Assembly: GCF_033242265.1 (NCBI RefSeq)
Contig: NZ_BTFW01000001.1
Coordinates: 2,221,001 to 2,285,000, forward strand
Source: Novosphingobium sp. IK01
GTDB taxonomy: Bacteria > Pseudomonadota > Alphaproteobacteria > Sphingomonadales > Sphingomonadaceae
Direction of reading: 5' to 3'
DNA length: 64,000 nucleotides
The notes under the pieces are model-generated. The model did no database searches. It was not told the DNA's origin and saw only the letters and a program-made list of their open reading frames with translations. Made by a program: the position numbers and the translations under genes. Shown here piece after piece: positions 7,477-16,930 of this stretch. The first letter of the stretch is position 1; each line of letters opens with the position of its first letter.

Positions 7477-8787
7477 ATGCATTATCCGGCGGGGCGCCGT
7501 TCAGGGCCTCCTTCCGGCACTGTGGGGGACGTGGCCCTGACCGACCGGCGCGCACATCGGGCGCCGTCCCGGCCAGTGGTCGGGGAGGCATTTCTGCTGG
7601 ACAAGACGCGACAGACCGAGACCATCACCGGAACGCCCCCTGCCACCGCAGAGGGGCTGGAGATCGATGGTGCGCCCCGTGGCCCGCGCCGCCGGGGCCG
7701 CCTGATCGCCGCTGGCGTCGCCGTGGTGGCGTTGCTGGCGCTCGGCTGGGGCGTGATGCACCACAAGCCGGCCACCGATGCGGCAGCCTCGGCCAAGGCG
7801 CAGGCCCAGACCGTGACCGTGATCATCCCGACCCAGCAATCGGTCGAGGCGACGGTCGTTGCCAGTGGCGTGATCGCCGCCAAGCGCGAGATGCCCGTGG
7901 GCATCGCGGGCGAAGGCGGCCGCGTGACGAGCGTGCTGGTCGACGCGGGCACATGGGTCCATGCCGGACAGGTTCTCGCCGTGGTCGACCGCTCGGTCCA
8001 GGTCCAGCAGGTGGCCAGCCAGGCCGCCGGGGTCGAGGTTCAGGAAGCCAATGCCCGCCTTGCCCAGAACAACCTCGACCGTGCGCGGCAGCTCGTCGCC
8101 AAGGGCTTCATCTCCAAGGCCGACATCGACCAGCTGACCGCCACGCGCGACGCTGCCGTCGCGCAAGTGCGCGTGGCCCGCGCCTCGCTCGGCCAGATGC
8201 GCGCGACCACCGCCCGCCTCAACATCCTGGCCCCTGCCGATGGCCTCGTGCTCACCCGCGGGGTCGAGCCCGGCCAGATCGTCAGCTCGGGCAGCGGCAC
8301 GCTGTTCCGCATGGCCAAGGACGGCCAGCTCGAAATGCAGGCGCGCCTCGCCGAAGTGGATTTGGCCCGCATGCACGAAGGCGTCGTCGCCACGGTCACC
8401 CCGGTGGGCACCACGCGGACCTTCCAGGGCACCGTCTGGCAGGTCGCCCCCACCATCGACCCCAACACGCGCGAGGGCATCGCCCGCATCGCCCTGCCCT
8501 TCGACCCCGCGCTGCGCCCCGGCGGCTTTGCCAGCGCCGAGATCGTCAGCGGCACGCTGAGCGCGCCGATCCTGCCCGAATCCGCGATCCTGAGCGACGA
8601 GAAGGGCAGCTATGTCTACATCGTCGACGCCGCCGACAAGGTCGTGCGCCGCCCGGTGAAGATCGGGCAGGTCACCGCCAAGGGCATCATCGTGCGCGAG
8701 GGGCTAGCCGGAGACGAACGCGTCGTGCTGCGCGCCGGGGGCTTCCTCAACCCCGGCGACCTCGTCCGCCCCGTCATCAGCCACTGA
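7477..8787 (+). CDS. RND efflux periplasmic adaptor (membrane fusion protein)
   Basis: This is the periplasmic adaptor of a tripartite RND efflux pump. After a variable N-terminus there is one membrane anchor (LIAAGVAVVALLALGWGVM). The biotinyl/lipoyl-like domain follows (VGIAGEGGRVTSVLVDAGTWVHAGQVLAVVD), then an alpha-hairpin, the second lipoyl half (LNILAPADGLVLTRGVEPGQIV) and the beta-barrel. The start is uncertain. ATG at 7477 gives 436 residues. A strong GGGGAGG (7582-7588) precedes only two CTG codons (7594 and 7597), so a CTG start giving about 396 residues is a serious alternative. The permease gene follows after 55 bp; no outer-membrane channel gene is present. Confidence 0.85.
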   Translation: MHYPAGRRSGPPSGTVGDVALTDRRAHRAPSRPVVGEAFLLDKTRQTETITGTPPATAEGLEIDGAPRGPRRRGRLIAAGVAVVALLALGWGVMHHKPATDAAASAKAQAQTVTVIIPTQQSVEATVVASGVIAAKREMPVGIAGEGGRVTSVLVDAGTWVHAGQVLAVVDRSVQVQQVASQAAGVEVQEANARLAQNNLDRARQLVAKGFISKADIDQLTATRDAAVAQVRVARASLGQMRATTARLNILAPADGLVLTRGVEPGQIVSSGSGTLFRMAKDGQLEMQARLAEVDLARMHEGVVATVTPVGTTRTFQGTVWQVAPTIDPNTREGIARIALPFDPALRPGGFASAEIVSGTLSAPILPESAILSDEKGSYVYIVDAADKVVRRPVKIGQVTAKGIIVREGLAGDERVVLRAGGFLNPGDLVRPVISH

Positions 8788-8842
8788 GCAAGCCCTGCAC
8801 GCGCGGCCTTTGAAACCGCGTCGCCCTTGAAGGGGAACGGCC

Positions 8843-11800
8843 ATGAACTTTCGCAATCTGTCGGCCTGGTCGATCCGCAACCCGGTCGTTCCCATCGTGC
8901 TGTTCCTCGGGCTCACGCTGGCCGGTCTGGTCTCCTTCATGATGATGAAGGTGCAGGACCAGCCCGACATCGAATTCCCGATGGTGATCGTCACCATCAG
9001 CCAGCCCGGCGCCGCCCCGACCGAAATCGAGACCCAGATCACCCAGCGTATCGAAAGCGCGGTGCGCACGATCGCCGGGGTCGACACGATCACCTCGACC
9101 GCATCGGAAGGCTCCAGCCAGACGATGGTCCAGTTCAAGATCGGGACCGACATCAACGGCGCCGTCGCCGAAGTGAAGAACTCGGTCGACCAGGTACGCG
9201 GCGACCTGCCCGACGGCATTCTCGAACCCCAGGTCGCCAAGGCCGAAACCTCGTCCGATCCGATTGCCTACTGGGCCGTCTCGGCCGACGACATGACCAT
9301 CGAGCAGCTCTCGTGGTTCGTCGACGATACACTGGCCAAGCGCCTGCTGGCCATTCCCGGCATGGCCGAGGTCACCCGTGCGGGCGGCGTCACCCGCGAG
9401 ATCGCGGTCACGCTCGATCCGATGCGGATGAAGTCGTTCGGGGTCACCGCCAGCCAGGTCAATGCCGCGCTGCGTGCGGTCAACCTCAATGCCGCCGGTG
9501 GCCGCGCCGAAGTGGCCGGGGCCCGCCAGTCGGTGCGCGTGCTGGGCAATGCCGCCTCGGCCTATGCGCTGGGCAAGACCCAGATCGCGATGCCCAATGG
9601 CCGGGTGATCCGCCTGTCCGACGTGGCCAATGTCCACGACAGCTACAGCGAGATCACCTCGATCGCCAAGTTCGACGGCAAGCCGGTGGTCACCTTCTCC
9701 ATCGCCCGCGCGCGCGGCGAATCCGATGTGAGCGTCTACGATGCCACCATCAAGGAACTGGAGAAGATCTCGGCCGAACAGGGCCACAAGATCCGCTTCA
9801 CCCAGCTGTTCACCAGCGTCGACTACACCAAGCAGCAATACCGCACCTCGATTTCCTCGATGGTCGAGGGCGCGGTGCTGGCGGTGATCGTGGTGTTCTT
9901 CTTCCTGCGCGACTGGCGCGCGACGTTCGTCTCGGCCATCGCCATCCCGCTCTCGGCGATCCCGACGTTTGCGGTCATGCACCTGATCGGCTTCACCCTC
10001 AACACGATGTCGCTGCTCGCGCTCGGCCTCGTGGCAGGCGTGCTGGTCGACGACGCCATCGTCGAGATCGAGAACATCGTGCGGCACATCCGCATGGGCA
10101 AGACCCCGTACCAGGCCGCCATCGACGCGGCCGACGAAATCGGGCTGGCGGTCGTCGCCACGACCTTCTCGATCGTCGCGGTGTTCCTGCCGGTGGGCCT
10201 GATGCCGGGCATCTCGGGCCAGTTCTTCAAGAACTTCGGGATCACCGTGGTCGTCGCGGTGCTCTTCTCGCTGCTCGTGGCGCGCATGATCACCCCGATG
10301 ATCGCCGCCTATTTCCTCAAGCGCGACCAGCGCGACATCCCCCATGGCGAGGGGCCGATGATGGACCGCTACATGGGCGTGCTGCGCTGGTCGCTCGATA
10401 CCAGCCGCGCGGCGGCCTATCGCGCGGCCCATCCGCGCCGCTGGCTGCGCGCACGCCTGCGCGACCACCGCCTGTGGATGATGGGGCTGGGCCTGCTGGC
10501 CCTGGTGATGACGGGCGCGATGTTCGTGCTGATCCCCAGCCAGTTCTTCCCCGATACCGACAGCGACTTCAGCACGATCAACATCGAGATGGTGCCGGGC
10601 ACCACGATCGAGCAGACCGCAGCCAAGACCGACGAAGTCTATGCCATCGTCAAACAGCAACCCGAAGTCGCGGTCGCCCTCGAACGGATCAAGGAAGGCA
10701 GCGGCCGCGTCATCATCACCTTGCGCAAGGACCGCGCGCGCACCAGCATGGAATTCGAGCGCGCGCTGACCTTGCGCCTGCAACAGGTGGCCGACGCGCG
10801 CGTCACCTTCTCCGATCCCAACAGCAATGGCGGCCCCGGATCGGGCCGGGCGATCAGCGTGATGCTTTCGGGCTCGGACCCGGACCAGCTCCAGCGCACC
10901 GCGCAAGTGCTGGTCCAGCAGATGAGCGCCCTCAAGACCGTCGTCGCCCCGCGCATCAGCGCCGACTTGCGCCGCCCCGAAATCGTCATCACCCCCCACC
11001 TCGACCTCGCCGCCTCGCTGGGGATCACCACCCAGGCGCTCAGCCAGACGATCCGCATCGCCACCCAGGGCGAGATCGACATGAACAGCGCCAAGTTCTC
11101 GCTGTCCGACCGTCAGGTGCCGATCCGCGTCAAGCTGCCCGAGGATTCGCGCCGCGACCTCTCGACGCTCGAAAACCTCCCCGTCCAGACCGCCACCGGG
11201 TTCTCGGTTCCGCTCGCGCGCGTGGCCTCGATCGGCTTCGGCTCGGGCCCGACCACGATCCAGCGCTACAACCAGAGCCGCCGCGTCTTCGTCGGGGCCG
11301 ACCTGCCGCCGGGCGTCGCCAAGGGCACCGCGATGGCCCAGATCGCCAAGCTGCCGATCCTCAACGCCCTGCCCACCGGCGTTTCCAACGCGCCCGCCGG
11401 GGCCGACCGCTGGCAGCAGGAGATGCTCACCAACTTCTTCATCGCGCTGGCCACGGGCGTGTTGCTGGTGTTCTCGGTGCTGGTGCTGCTCTACCACCGC
11501 TTCATCTCGCCGCTGGTCAACATGGGCTCGCTGTTCCTCGCCCCGCTGGGCGGGCTGCTGCTGCTCGCGCTGGTCGGCCAGACGCTCAGCCTGCCGGTCT
11601 TCATCGGCGTGCTGATGCTGTTCGGCATCGTGGCCAAGAACTCGATCCTGCTGATCGACTTCGCGATCGAGGAAATGGGCACCGGCAAACCCAAGCAGGC
11701 CGCCATCATCGAGGCCGGGCACAAGCGCGCCCAGCCTATCGTGATGACCACCGTGGCCATGGTTGCCGGCATGGTCCCCACCGCCATTTCGGTGGGCGGC

Positions 11801-12034
11801 GATGCGGGCTGGCGCGCGCCGATGGGCACCGTGGTGATCGGCGGCCTCACGCTCTCGACCCTGCTCACGCTGGTGATCGTGCCAGCCGGTTTCAGCCTCG
11901 CCGACGGGTTCGAAAAGCGGATCGGCCCCATGCTCGCCCGCCTGTTCCTGACCCACGAGGGGCATGATGAAGCGGACAGGGCCGCGCTTTCTGCTGGGAA
12001 CCACAGGAACGATGGGGCATTCCCGGCGGAGTGA
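8843..12034 (+). CDS. RND-family multidrug efflux permease (AcrB-like)
   Basis: The 1063-residue inner-membrane proton antiporter has the length and architecture of HAE-1/AcrB pumps: 12 transmembrane segments and two large periplasmic loops. Visible markers are the N-terminal WSIRNPVVPIVLFL, TM4 LGLVAGVLVDDAIVEIENI carrying the two proton-relay aspartates, and the C-terminal half motif GIVAKNSILLIDFA. It expels hydrophobic compounds together with the upstream adaptor; the substrate is unknown. A GAAGGGGA Shine-Dalgarno precedes the ATG. The stop overlaps the GTG start of the DUF445 gene, implying co-translation. Confidence 0.95.
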   Translation: MNFRNLSAWSIRNPVVPIVLFLGLTLAGLVSFMMMKVQDQPDIEFPMVIVTISQPGAAPTEIETQITQRIESAVRTIAGVDTITSTASEGSSQTMVQFKIGTDINGAVAEVKNSVDQVRGDLPDGILEPQVAKAETSSDPIAYWAVSADDMTIEQLSWFVDDTLAKRLLAIPGMAEVTRAGGVTREIAVTLDPMRMKSFGVTASQVNAALRAVNLNAAGGRAEVAGARQSVRVLGNAASAYALGKTQIAMPNGRVIRLSDVANVHDSYSEITSIAKFDGKPVVTFSIARARGESDVSVYDATIKELEKISAEQGHKIRFTQLFTSVDYTKQQYRTSISSMVEGAVLAVIVVFFFLRDWRATFVSAIAIPLSAIPTFAVMHLIGFTLNTMSLLALGLVAGVLVDDAIVEIENIVRHIRMGKTPYQAAIDAADEIGLAVVATTFSIVAVFLPVGLMPGISGQFFKNFGITVVVAVLFSLLVARMITPMIAAYFLKRDQRDIPHGEGPMMDRYMGVLRWSLDTSRAAAYRAAHPRRWLRARLRDHRLWMMGLGLLALVMTGAMFVLIPSQFFPDTDSDFSTINIEMVPGTTIEQTAAKTDEVYAIVKQQPEVAVALERIKEGSGRVIITLRKDRARTSMEFERALTLRLQQVADARVTFSDPNSNGGPGSGRAISVMLSGSDPDQLQRTAQVLVQQMSALKTVVAPRISADLRRPEIVITPHLDLAASLGITTQALSQTIRIATQGEIDMNSAKFSLSDRQVPIRVKLPEDSRRDLSTLENLPVQTATGFSVPLARVASIGFGSGPTTIQRYNQSRRVFVGADLPPGVAKGTAMAQIAKLPILNALPTGVSNAPAGADRWQQEMLTNFFIALATGVLLVFSVLVLLYHRFISPLVNMGSLFLAPLGGLLLLALVGQTLSLPVFIGVLMLFGIVAKNSILLIDFAIEEMGTGKPKQAAIIEAGHKRAQPIVMTTVAMVAGMVPTAISVGGDAGWRAPMGTVVIGGLTLSTLLTLVIVPAGFSLADGFEKRIGPMLARLFLTHEGHDEADRAALSAGNHRNDGAFPAE

Positions 12035-13353
12035 CCCTGCCCCGACAAACCTCCCCCGCCCCGAACTCCCACGCCCCAACCTCCCCCGCCCATGCGTCCC
12101 GTGAAACGCGCCTGATCGCAACCGGATTGCTGCTGGCCATGGCCGGCCTGTTCCTCCTCGCCCGGACCATGATCCAGACGGGGGGAGGGATCGGGGGATG
12201 GATGGGCTGGGGCTATCTGCGCGCCTTTGCCGAGGCCGCGATGGTGGGCGGGCTGGCCGACTGGTTTGCCGTCACCGCGCTGTTCCGCCGCCCGCTCGGC
12301 CTGCCGATCCCGCACACCGCGATCATACCGGAGAACAAGGACCGCATCGCCGATGCGCTGGCCGGGTTCCTCCAGTCCAATTTCCTCACCCCGCAAGTGG
12401 TCGCCCGGCGCATGGCCGGGCTCGACGTGGCGGGGCTGGCGGGCAGCTTCCTGACCGCCCCGCGCGGGGGGCCACGGGGCGGACAGAGCCGCATCGCCGC
12501 AGGCGCAGCCAGCCTGATCGGCGACGTGCTCGAATCGCTCGACCGCGAGAAGCTGGGCGGCATGGCCAAGCAGGCCCTGCGCCAGCAGATCACGCGGATC
12601 GACCTGGCCCCACTGCTGGGCCGCATGCTCCACGCGATGATCGCCGACGGACGCCACCTGCCCCTGATCGAGGCCCTGCTGGTCAAGACCGCGCAGACCC
12701 TCGAAGCCAATGAAGGCCTGCTGCGCACGATGATCCACGAGCGCGCCAACGCCCTCGTGCGGTGGATCAAGCTCGACGAGCGACTCGCCAACACGATCCT
12801 CGACGGGATCTACAAGCTTCTGGCCGAAGCCGTCGTCGATCCGGCCCACCCGCTGCGGGTCAAGATCGCCGAGGGACTGGAGACGCTCGCCCACGATCTG
12901 GTCGAAAATCCGGCCATGCGCGCCCGGATCGACGCGATGAAGGCCGAGGCGCTGGCCAATCCGGCCTTTGCCGACTGGCTCGAAGCCCTGTGGGAGCGCC
13001 TGCGCACGGGCCTGCTGCGCGCGGTGCGCAGCCCCGGCGGCACGCTTGGCGGGCAACTGGGCATGGGGCTGGCCGAAGCCATGACCGATCTGGGCCGCGC
13101 CCTTCAGGACGACGCGCGCCTGCGCCTGCTGATCAACCGCTTTTCCCGCCGCACCATGGTCGGCATCGCCAGCCGCTATGGCGGGCAGATCGTCCGGCTG
13201 GTCTCCGAAACGATCCGCCGCTGGGACGCCCGGACCGTCACCAACCGCATCGAAAGCGCGGTGGGCCGCGACCTTCAGTTCATCCGCATCAACGGCACGC
13301 TGGTGGGCGGGCTGGTCGGCCTCATGCTCCACACGCTCGACCAGCTTCTCTGA
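12031..13353 (+). CDS. DUF445 family membrane protein (YjiN-like)
   Basis: The 440-residue protein has an N-terminal Pro-rich tail, a transmembrane segment (LIATGLLLAMAGLFLLA) and the DUF445 hallmark AAMVGGLADWFAVTALFRRPLGLPIPHTAIIPENKDRIADAL. It ends in a final hydrophobic helix (LVGGLVGLMLHTLDQLL). The middle is helical and probably cytoplasmic. Family function is unknown. GTG at 12031 overlaps the RND stop codon and follows GGCGGA, so the gene is likely the third member of the efflux operon. The Pro-rich N-terminus is encoded by a degenerate 14- to 15-bp repeat. Confidence 0.85.
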   Translation: MTLPRQTSPAPNSHAPTSPAHASRETRLIATGLLLAMAGLFLLARTMIQTGGGIGGWMGWGYLRAFAEAAMVGGLADWFAVTALFRRPLGLPIPHTAIIPENKDRIADALAGFLQSNFLTPQVVARRMAGLDVAGLAGSFLTAPRGGPRGGQSRIAAGAASLIGDVLESLDREKLGGMAKQALRQQITRIDLAPLLGRMLHAMIADGRHLPLIEALLVKTAQTLEANEGLLRTMIHERANALVRWIKLDERLANTILDGIYKLLAEAVVDPAHPLRVKIAEGLETLAHDLVENPAMRARIDAMKAEALANPAFADWLEALWERLRTGLLRAVRSPGGTLGGQLGMGLAEAMTDLGRALQDDARLRLLINRFSRRTMVGIASRYGGQIVRLVSETIRRWDARTVTNRIESAVGRDLQFIRINGTLVGGLVGLMLHTLDQLL

Positions 13354-13360
13354 CCGGCCC

Positions 13361-13735
13361 TCAGGCGCCTTCTTGTGGGGCCGGGCGCAATACTTTCGAG
13401 ACCAGCGCCTGCGACACCCCCAGAACCCGCGCGATCCCGACCTGGGTCAACCCCTTGGCCCGCAACTCGCGGATCATCGCATTGCGGTTTTCGCGCGGGG
13501 ACAATGGCCCGTTCAGGCTGCTGGCTGCGGCAAGGGCCGGGCCGATCAGTTCGCGCGTGGAAACCCGGCCATCATGGGCCGTCACACGCAGGCGGGCGAG
13601 ACCCAGCCCCTTGTCGATGGCCAGTTCAAAACGGGCAATCGCCGGATCGGCCAGCATGGCCTCGCACAGGCCGCGCACCTCGTCTTCGAGACTGGTGCCC
13701 TCGCCCTTCGCCGCATTCTTGCGCTTCTTGCCCAT
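13361..13735 (-). CDS. Small helix-turn-helix DNA-binding protein
   Basis: The 124-residue protein has a basic start (MGKKRKN), a central domain of about 50 residues without a recognised family, and a clear C-terminal HTH (LTQVGIARVLGVSQALVSKVL, about residues 95-115). It converges on the DUF445 gene with only 7 bp between stops. An AAAGGGGGG ribosome-binding site precedes the ATG. An AT-rich 24-bp palindrome (13777-13800) lies about 40 bp upstream of the start, so autoregulation is plausible. The target genes are unknown; the neighbouring phosphorelay is one candidate. Confidence 0.7.
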   Translation of the reverse strand: MGKKRKNAAKGEGTSLEDEVRGLCEAMLADPAIARFELAIDKGLGLARLRVTAHDGRVSTRELIGPALAAASSLNGPLSPRENRNAMIRELRAKGLTQVGIARVLGVSQALVSKVLRPAPQEGA

Positions 13736-13776
13736 GGCGCCCCCCCTTTGCGCGATCCGGCCAGCCGATCCGCAAG

Positions 13777-13800
13777 TGATGAATTATGAAATATTCATCA
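13777..13800 (-). promoter_or_regulatory. AT-rich operator-like palindrome upstream of the HTH gene
   Basis: TGATGAAT (13777-13784) and ATTCATCA (13793-13800) form a perfect 8-bp inverted repeat around 8 bp of A/T-rich spacer. It stands out from the GC-rich surroundings and overlaps the very end of the kinase gene. A site for the HTH protein is inferred. Confidence 0.4.
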
Positions 13801-14901
13801 TATCACGAATTCTTCGTCACTCCAGTCGCCCGGCGCGATGGCCATGCTCAGGCGCGCGCGCGTGCCCGGCAGCGCCGCCCCCGGTCGCATCGGCTCATAC
13901 CCCAGTTCGGCCCCGCGCGAACGGGTGAGCGCGCCGATCAGCCGCGTGCCCAGCCCCGTGCCGCGCACGCTGCCATCATCGGGCATCCCCTGCCCGGTAT
14001 CTTCGACCGTCAATTCCAGCCGCATGCCCGCCGACGGATCCTCGCCCGGCATGAGCCGCAGCGAAAGCCACACATCACCTTCGCCATCAGCGGGATAGGC
14101 ATATTTGCAGGCATTGCCGACCAGTTCATTGGCAACCAGCCCGATGGTCACCGCCAGATCGGTCCGCAAGCGCAGCGGGTCGGCCACGACATGGACCCGG
14201 CGCGCGCGCTGCGTGGTCCAGGCCTCGCCCATGTCCTGTGCCAGGGCCGCCAGATAATCGTCGATGGCGACGAATTCGACATCGTTGCTGGTATAGAGGC
14301 GCCGGTTGACCTGCGCGATCGTGCCGATGCGCTGGTGCGCCCGCTGCAAGGCCTCGCGCGCGGCATCGCTCTCGACACTGCGCGCCTGCATCGAAACAAA
14401 GGCCATGACCATCTGGAGGTTGTTCGCCACGCGGTGGTTGACCTCGTGCAGCAGCGCTTCGAGCCGGGCATTGCTGGCGCGCAGATCATCCTGCGCCTTG
14501 TCGCGCGCGCGGCGCAGGGCCGATGCTTCGAGCACTTGCGCGAAACTCTGCGCGAGGAGATCGCAGAAATCGTCGCCCACCGCCTTGACCACATAGTCCT
14601 GCGCGCCGGACTTGAGCGCGGCAACCGCAATGCGGCTTTCCTCCGAGCCGGTGACATAGACCACCGGCGGACAATCGGGCAGCCCGCGCAGCGCCTCAAG
14701 CGTCGAAAGCCCGTCGCGCCCCGGCATGTAGTGATCGACCGCGACCAGATCGAAGCCGCCCCCCGCCGTCAGCGCCAGCCCCTCGTCGCCATCGGCGGCA
14801 GTGGTGACGGCATAGCCCTTGCGGGACAGCACGCGGGCGACGAGGCGCCGGAGCCCCTCATCGTCGTCGATATAGAGAATGCGGGGTTGGTGCTGGTTCA
14901 A
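13798..14901 (-). CDS. Response regulator-HisKA_2 histidine kinase hybrid
   Basis: The 367-residue cytoplasmic protein has an N-terminal receiver domain (acidic pocket DDD at 12-14, phospho-acceptor Asp56, conserved Lys near 105). A short coiled segment and a HisKA_2 dimerisation domain follow, with phospho-His in EVNHRVANNLQ, then an HATPase_c domain (ANELVGNACKYAYP, VEDTGQGMP, GTGLGTRLI). Having the receiver before the kinase suggests that upstream phosphorylation controls its activity. It is the last gene of a three-gene unit; its start overlaps the stop of the receiver gene by 4 nt. Confidence 0.9.
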   Translation of the reverse strand: MNQHQPRILYIDDDEGLRRLVARVLSRKGYAVTTAADGDEGLALTAGGGFDLVAVDHYMPGRDGLSTLEALRGLPDCPPVVYVTGSEESRIAVAALKSGAQDYVVKAVGDDFCDLLAQSFAQVLEASALRRARDKAQDDLRASNARLEALLHEVNHRVANNLQMVMAFVSMQARSVESDAAREALQRAHQRIGTIAQVNRRLYTSNDVEFVAIDDYLAALAQDMGEAWTTQRARRVHVVADPLRLRTDLAVTIGLVANELVGNACKYAYPADGEGDVWLSLRLMPGEDPSAGMRLELTVEDTGQGMPDDGSVRGTGLGTRLIGALTRSRGAELGYEPMRPGAALPGTRARLSMAIAPGDWSDEEFVI

Positions 14902-15344
14902 GCCCCCTCCGCGTCCGGGATCTGGATGACCGAGAGAAACAGCCCCAGCTGGCGGATCGCGTCGGCAAAGCTTTCGTAGTTCACCGGCTTGGTGATGTAG
15001 ACATTGCAGCCCAGATCGTAGCAGCGCTGGATTTCCACCTTGTCGTCGGTGGTGGTGAGCACGACGACCGGGGTCCGCCGCAGCGCGCCTTGCGCCCCCT
15101 TGATCCGCGCGAGGATGTCGATCCCGCTCATGTCGGGCAGGTTGAGATCGAGCAGGACCAGCGCCGGGCCGTTGTGGGTGGGCCCTTCGGCCCCGTCGAG
15201 CAGGAACGCGAGCGCCGAAGTGCCATCGACGAAGTGATGGATCTGGTTGGAAATACCGGCCCGGCGGATGTTCTTCTCGATCAGGCGGGCATGGCCTTCA
15301 TCGTCCTCGATCATCACGATATTGACGGGACGCTGCTTATCCAT
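14898..15344 (-). CDS. Single-domain response regulator
   Basis: The 148-residue receiver has no output domain, similar to Rcp1-type regulators that partner with CHASE or phytochrome kinases. Acidic residues are at 13-15, the phospho-acceptor is Asp66 (LLDLNLPDMSG), then LTTTDD and the conserved Lys in ITKPVN. It lies between the two kinases: its start overlaps the upstream kinase gene by 8 nt and its stop overlaps the downstream gene. It probably shuttles phosphate within this module. Confidence 0.92.
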   Translation of the reverse strand: MDKQRPVNIVMIEDDEGHARLIEKNIRRAGISNQIHHFVDGTSALAFLLDGAEGPTHNGPALVLLDLNLPDMSGIDILARIKGAQGALRRTPVVVLTTTDDKVEIQRCYDLGCNVYITKPVNYESFADAIRQLGLFLSVIQIPDAEGA

Positions 15345-16860
15345 TGGCTTCGACGCCTTTCCATTCCAGAGGCAGATTGACCCGGAACGTGGCCCCCTGC
15401 CCCAGTTCCGAAACCACTTCGATCAATCCCCCAAGGCGATAGGCAAGCGCACGGACATGCGCAAGACCGATGCCCTCACCCGGTTGGTCCTGAACGCCCG
15501 AGCGGCGAAACAGGTCGAAGATGCGTTCATGATCCTTGGCAGCAATGCCGCGCCCGTTGTCGATCACCTCGATGATCGCGCGGCCCCGCCGGGCCTCCCC
15601 GCGCACGGTGATCTGGCCGGGCCGTCCGGGCATCAGGTACTTGAGCGCGTTTTCCATGAGGTTGGAGAGAATCTGTTCGAGCGCCATGCGGTCGCTCACC
15701 ATGACCGGCAGGCTCTCGATGGTCAGCGTGGTGCCGGTCTCGGTCAGGCGGTGCTGCATCGTCTCGCCAATCCCGCGCACGAGCGCGCCCAGTTCGATCC
15801 GCTCGGGCGCCAGAGTGCGCCGCCCCTCGCGCGAGAGGCGCAGGATCGCATTGATCAGGCGGTCCATCTTCTGGGTCGAACTGCGAATGAAACCGATGGC
15901 CTCGGGCAGGTCCTCGTCGATCGCGCAGCGCACTTCCTCGCGCGAGGGGCTTGGCATGGGCGCGGGCAGATCGCCCTCCCCCGGATTCGAGGCATGGAGC
16001 GCGCGGGCCAGAACCTGCGTGGCGGCTTCCAGTTCGGCGGTGAAGCCCATCACGTTGACCAGCGGCGAGCGCAAGTCGTGGCTGACGATATAGGCAAAGC
16101 GCTGGATCTCGGCATTGGCGCGCTGCAATTCGACCGTGCGCGAATCGACCAGCCGCTCCAGATCGGCATTGAGCACCCCCAGTTCGATCCGCGAGGCGCG
16201 CAAGTCGCGCAGCGTGCGCCGAACCAGCCCGATCGTCACGATCGCCACCAGCGCGATCAGCACGCCGGTGATCGTGACGACCAGGTTGAAGCTGCGCAGG
16301 CTGCGGCTCTGGCGGCCCTCGCGGTCGCGCAGGAGGCCATGCTCTTCGTCGAGCATCGTATCGGCCAGACGGCGCATTTCGCGGATGCGCAAGACCGAAG
16401 GATCGTGGAAGAAATCCTGTGCCCGAAGCGGCCCCGCCTGCAAGCCTCTCTGGCGTTCAGCGGCCTGAGAGGCGGCATAGTCTGCCAGCAACGTCCGCAT
16501 CCGGGCCACGTTGGCCACCTGATCGGGGTTGTCGACCGTCAACGCGCCGAGCATGCCCAGATCGGCCTCGGCCCCGGCACGGGCCTTGTCGACCATGCCA
16601 TCGAACTTGGGATCGCCACTGATCAGGCCACCGCGCCGGGCGGTTTCCATGCGCTCCGCCTTGCTGGCGAAGGCGCCGATGCGGGCCTGCACTTCGAGCG
16701 TATGGGCCACCCAGCGCTCGTTGTCGGTATTGCTCCGCTGGATCCACAGCGCCATGCCCACCGCCACAAGCAGCGCCAGAAAGCCGACACCCAGCAGCCA
16801 GAGAATGATACGGTTGACCCGGGCGTCGCGGCCCAGCGAGGCCAGATTCGTCGATTGCAT
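15337..16860 (-). CDS. CHASE3-domain sensor histidine kinase
   Basis: The 507-residue inner-membrane kinase starts with one TM (IILWLLGVGFLALLVAVGMALWI). A periplasmic CHASE3-like sensor (about residues 45-185, with RWVAHTLEVQARIGAFASKAERMETARRG) is followed by a second TM (LVVTITGVLIALVAIVTIGLV). HisKA has phospho-His in FAYIVSHDLRSPL, and HATPase_c has LMENALKYLM, IEVIDNGRGI and GEGIGLAHVRAL. ATG at 16860 is chosen because of the strong GGAAGGGAA upstream. It is the first gene of the three-gene phosphorelay. The ligand is unknown. Confidence 0.9.
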   Translation of the reverse strand: MQSTNLASLGRDARVNRIILWLLGVGFLALLVAVGMALWIQRSNTDNERWVAHTLEVQARIGAFASKAERMETARRGGLISGDPKFDGMVDKARAGAEADLGMLGALTVDNPDQVANVARMRTLLADYAASQAAERQRGLQAGPLRAQDFFHDPSVLRIREMRRLADTMLDEEHGLLRDREGRQSRSLRSFNLVVTITGVLIALVAIVTIGLVRRTLRDLRASRIELGVLNADLERLVDSRTVELQRANAEIQRFAYIVSHDLRSPLVNVMGFTAELEAATQVLARALHASNPGEGDLPAPMPSPSREEVRCAIDEDLPEAIGFIRSSTQKMDRLINAILRLSREGRRTLAPERIELGALVRGIGETMQHRLTETGTTLTIESLPVMVSDRMALEQILSNLMENALKYLMPGRPGQITVRGEARRGRAIIEVIDNGRGIAAKDHERIFDLFRRSGVQDQPGEGIGLAHVRALAYRLGGLIEVVSELGQGATFRVNLPLEWKGVEANG

Positions 16861-16930
16861 CGCTTCCCTTCCAGCCCGCCTCAATGCTGCGGTGGCGCGA
16901 AAGTTCCCGTCACGCGTCCCCAAGTGACGC

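Noticed and set aside
8777..12121. 1114-codon open frame on the minus strand
   Set aside because: It is antisense to the RND permease and has shadow-type composition rich in His, Asp and Arg.
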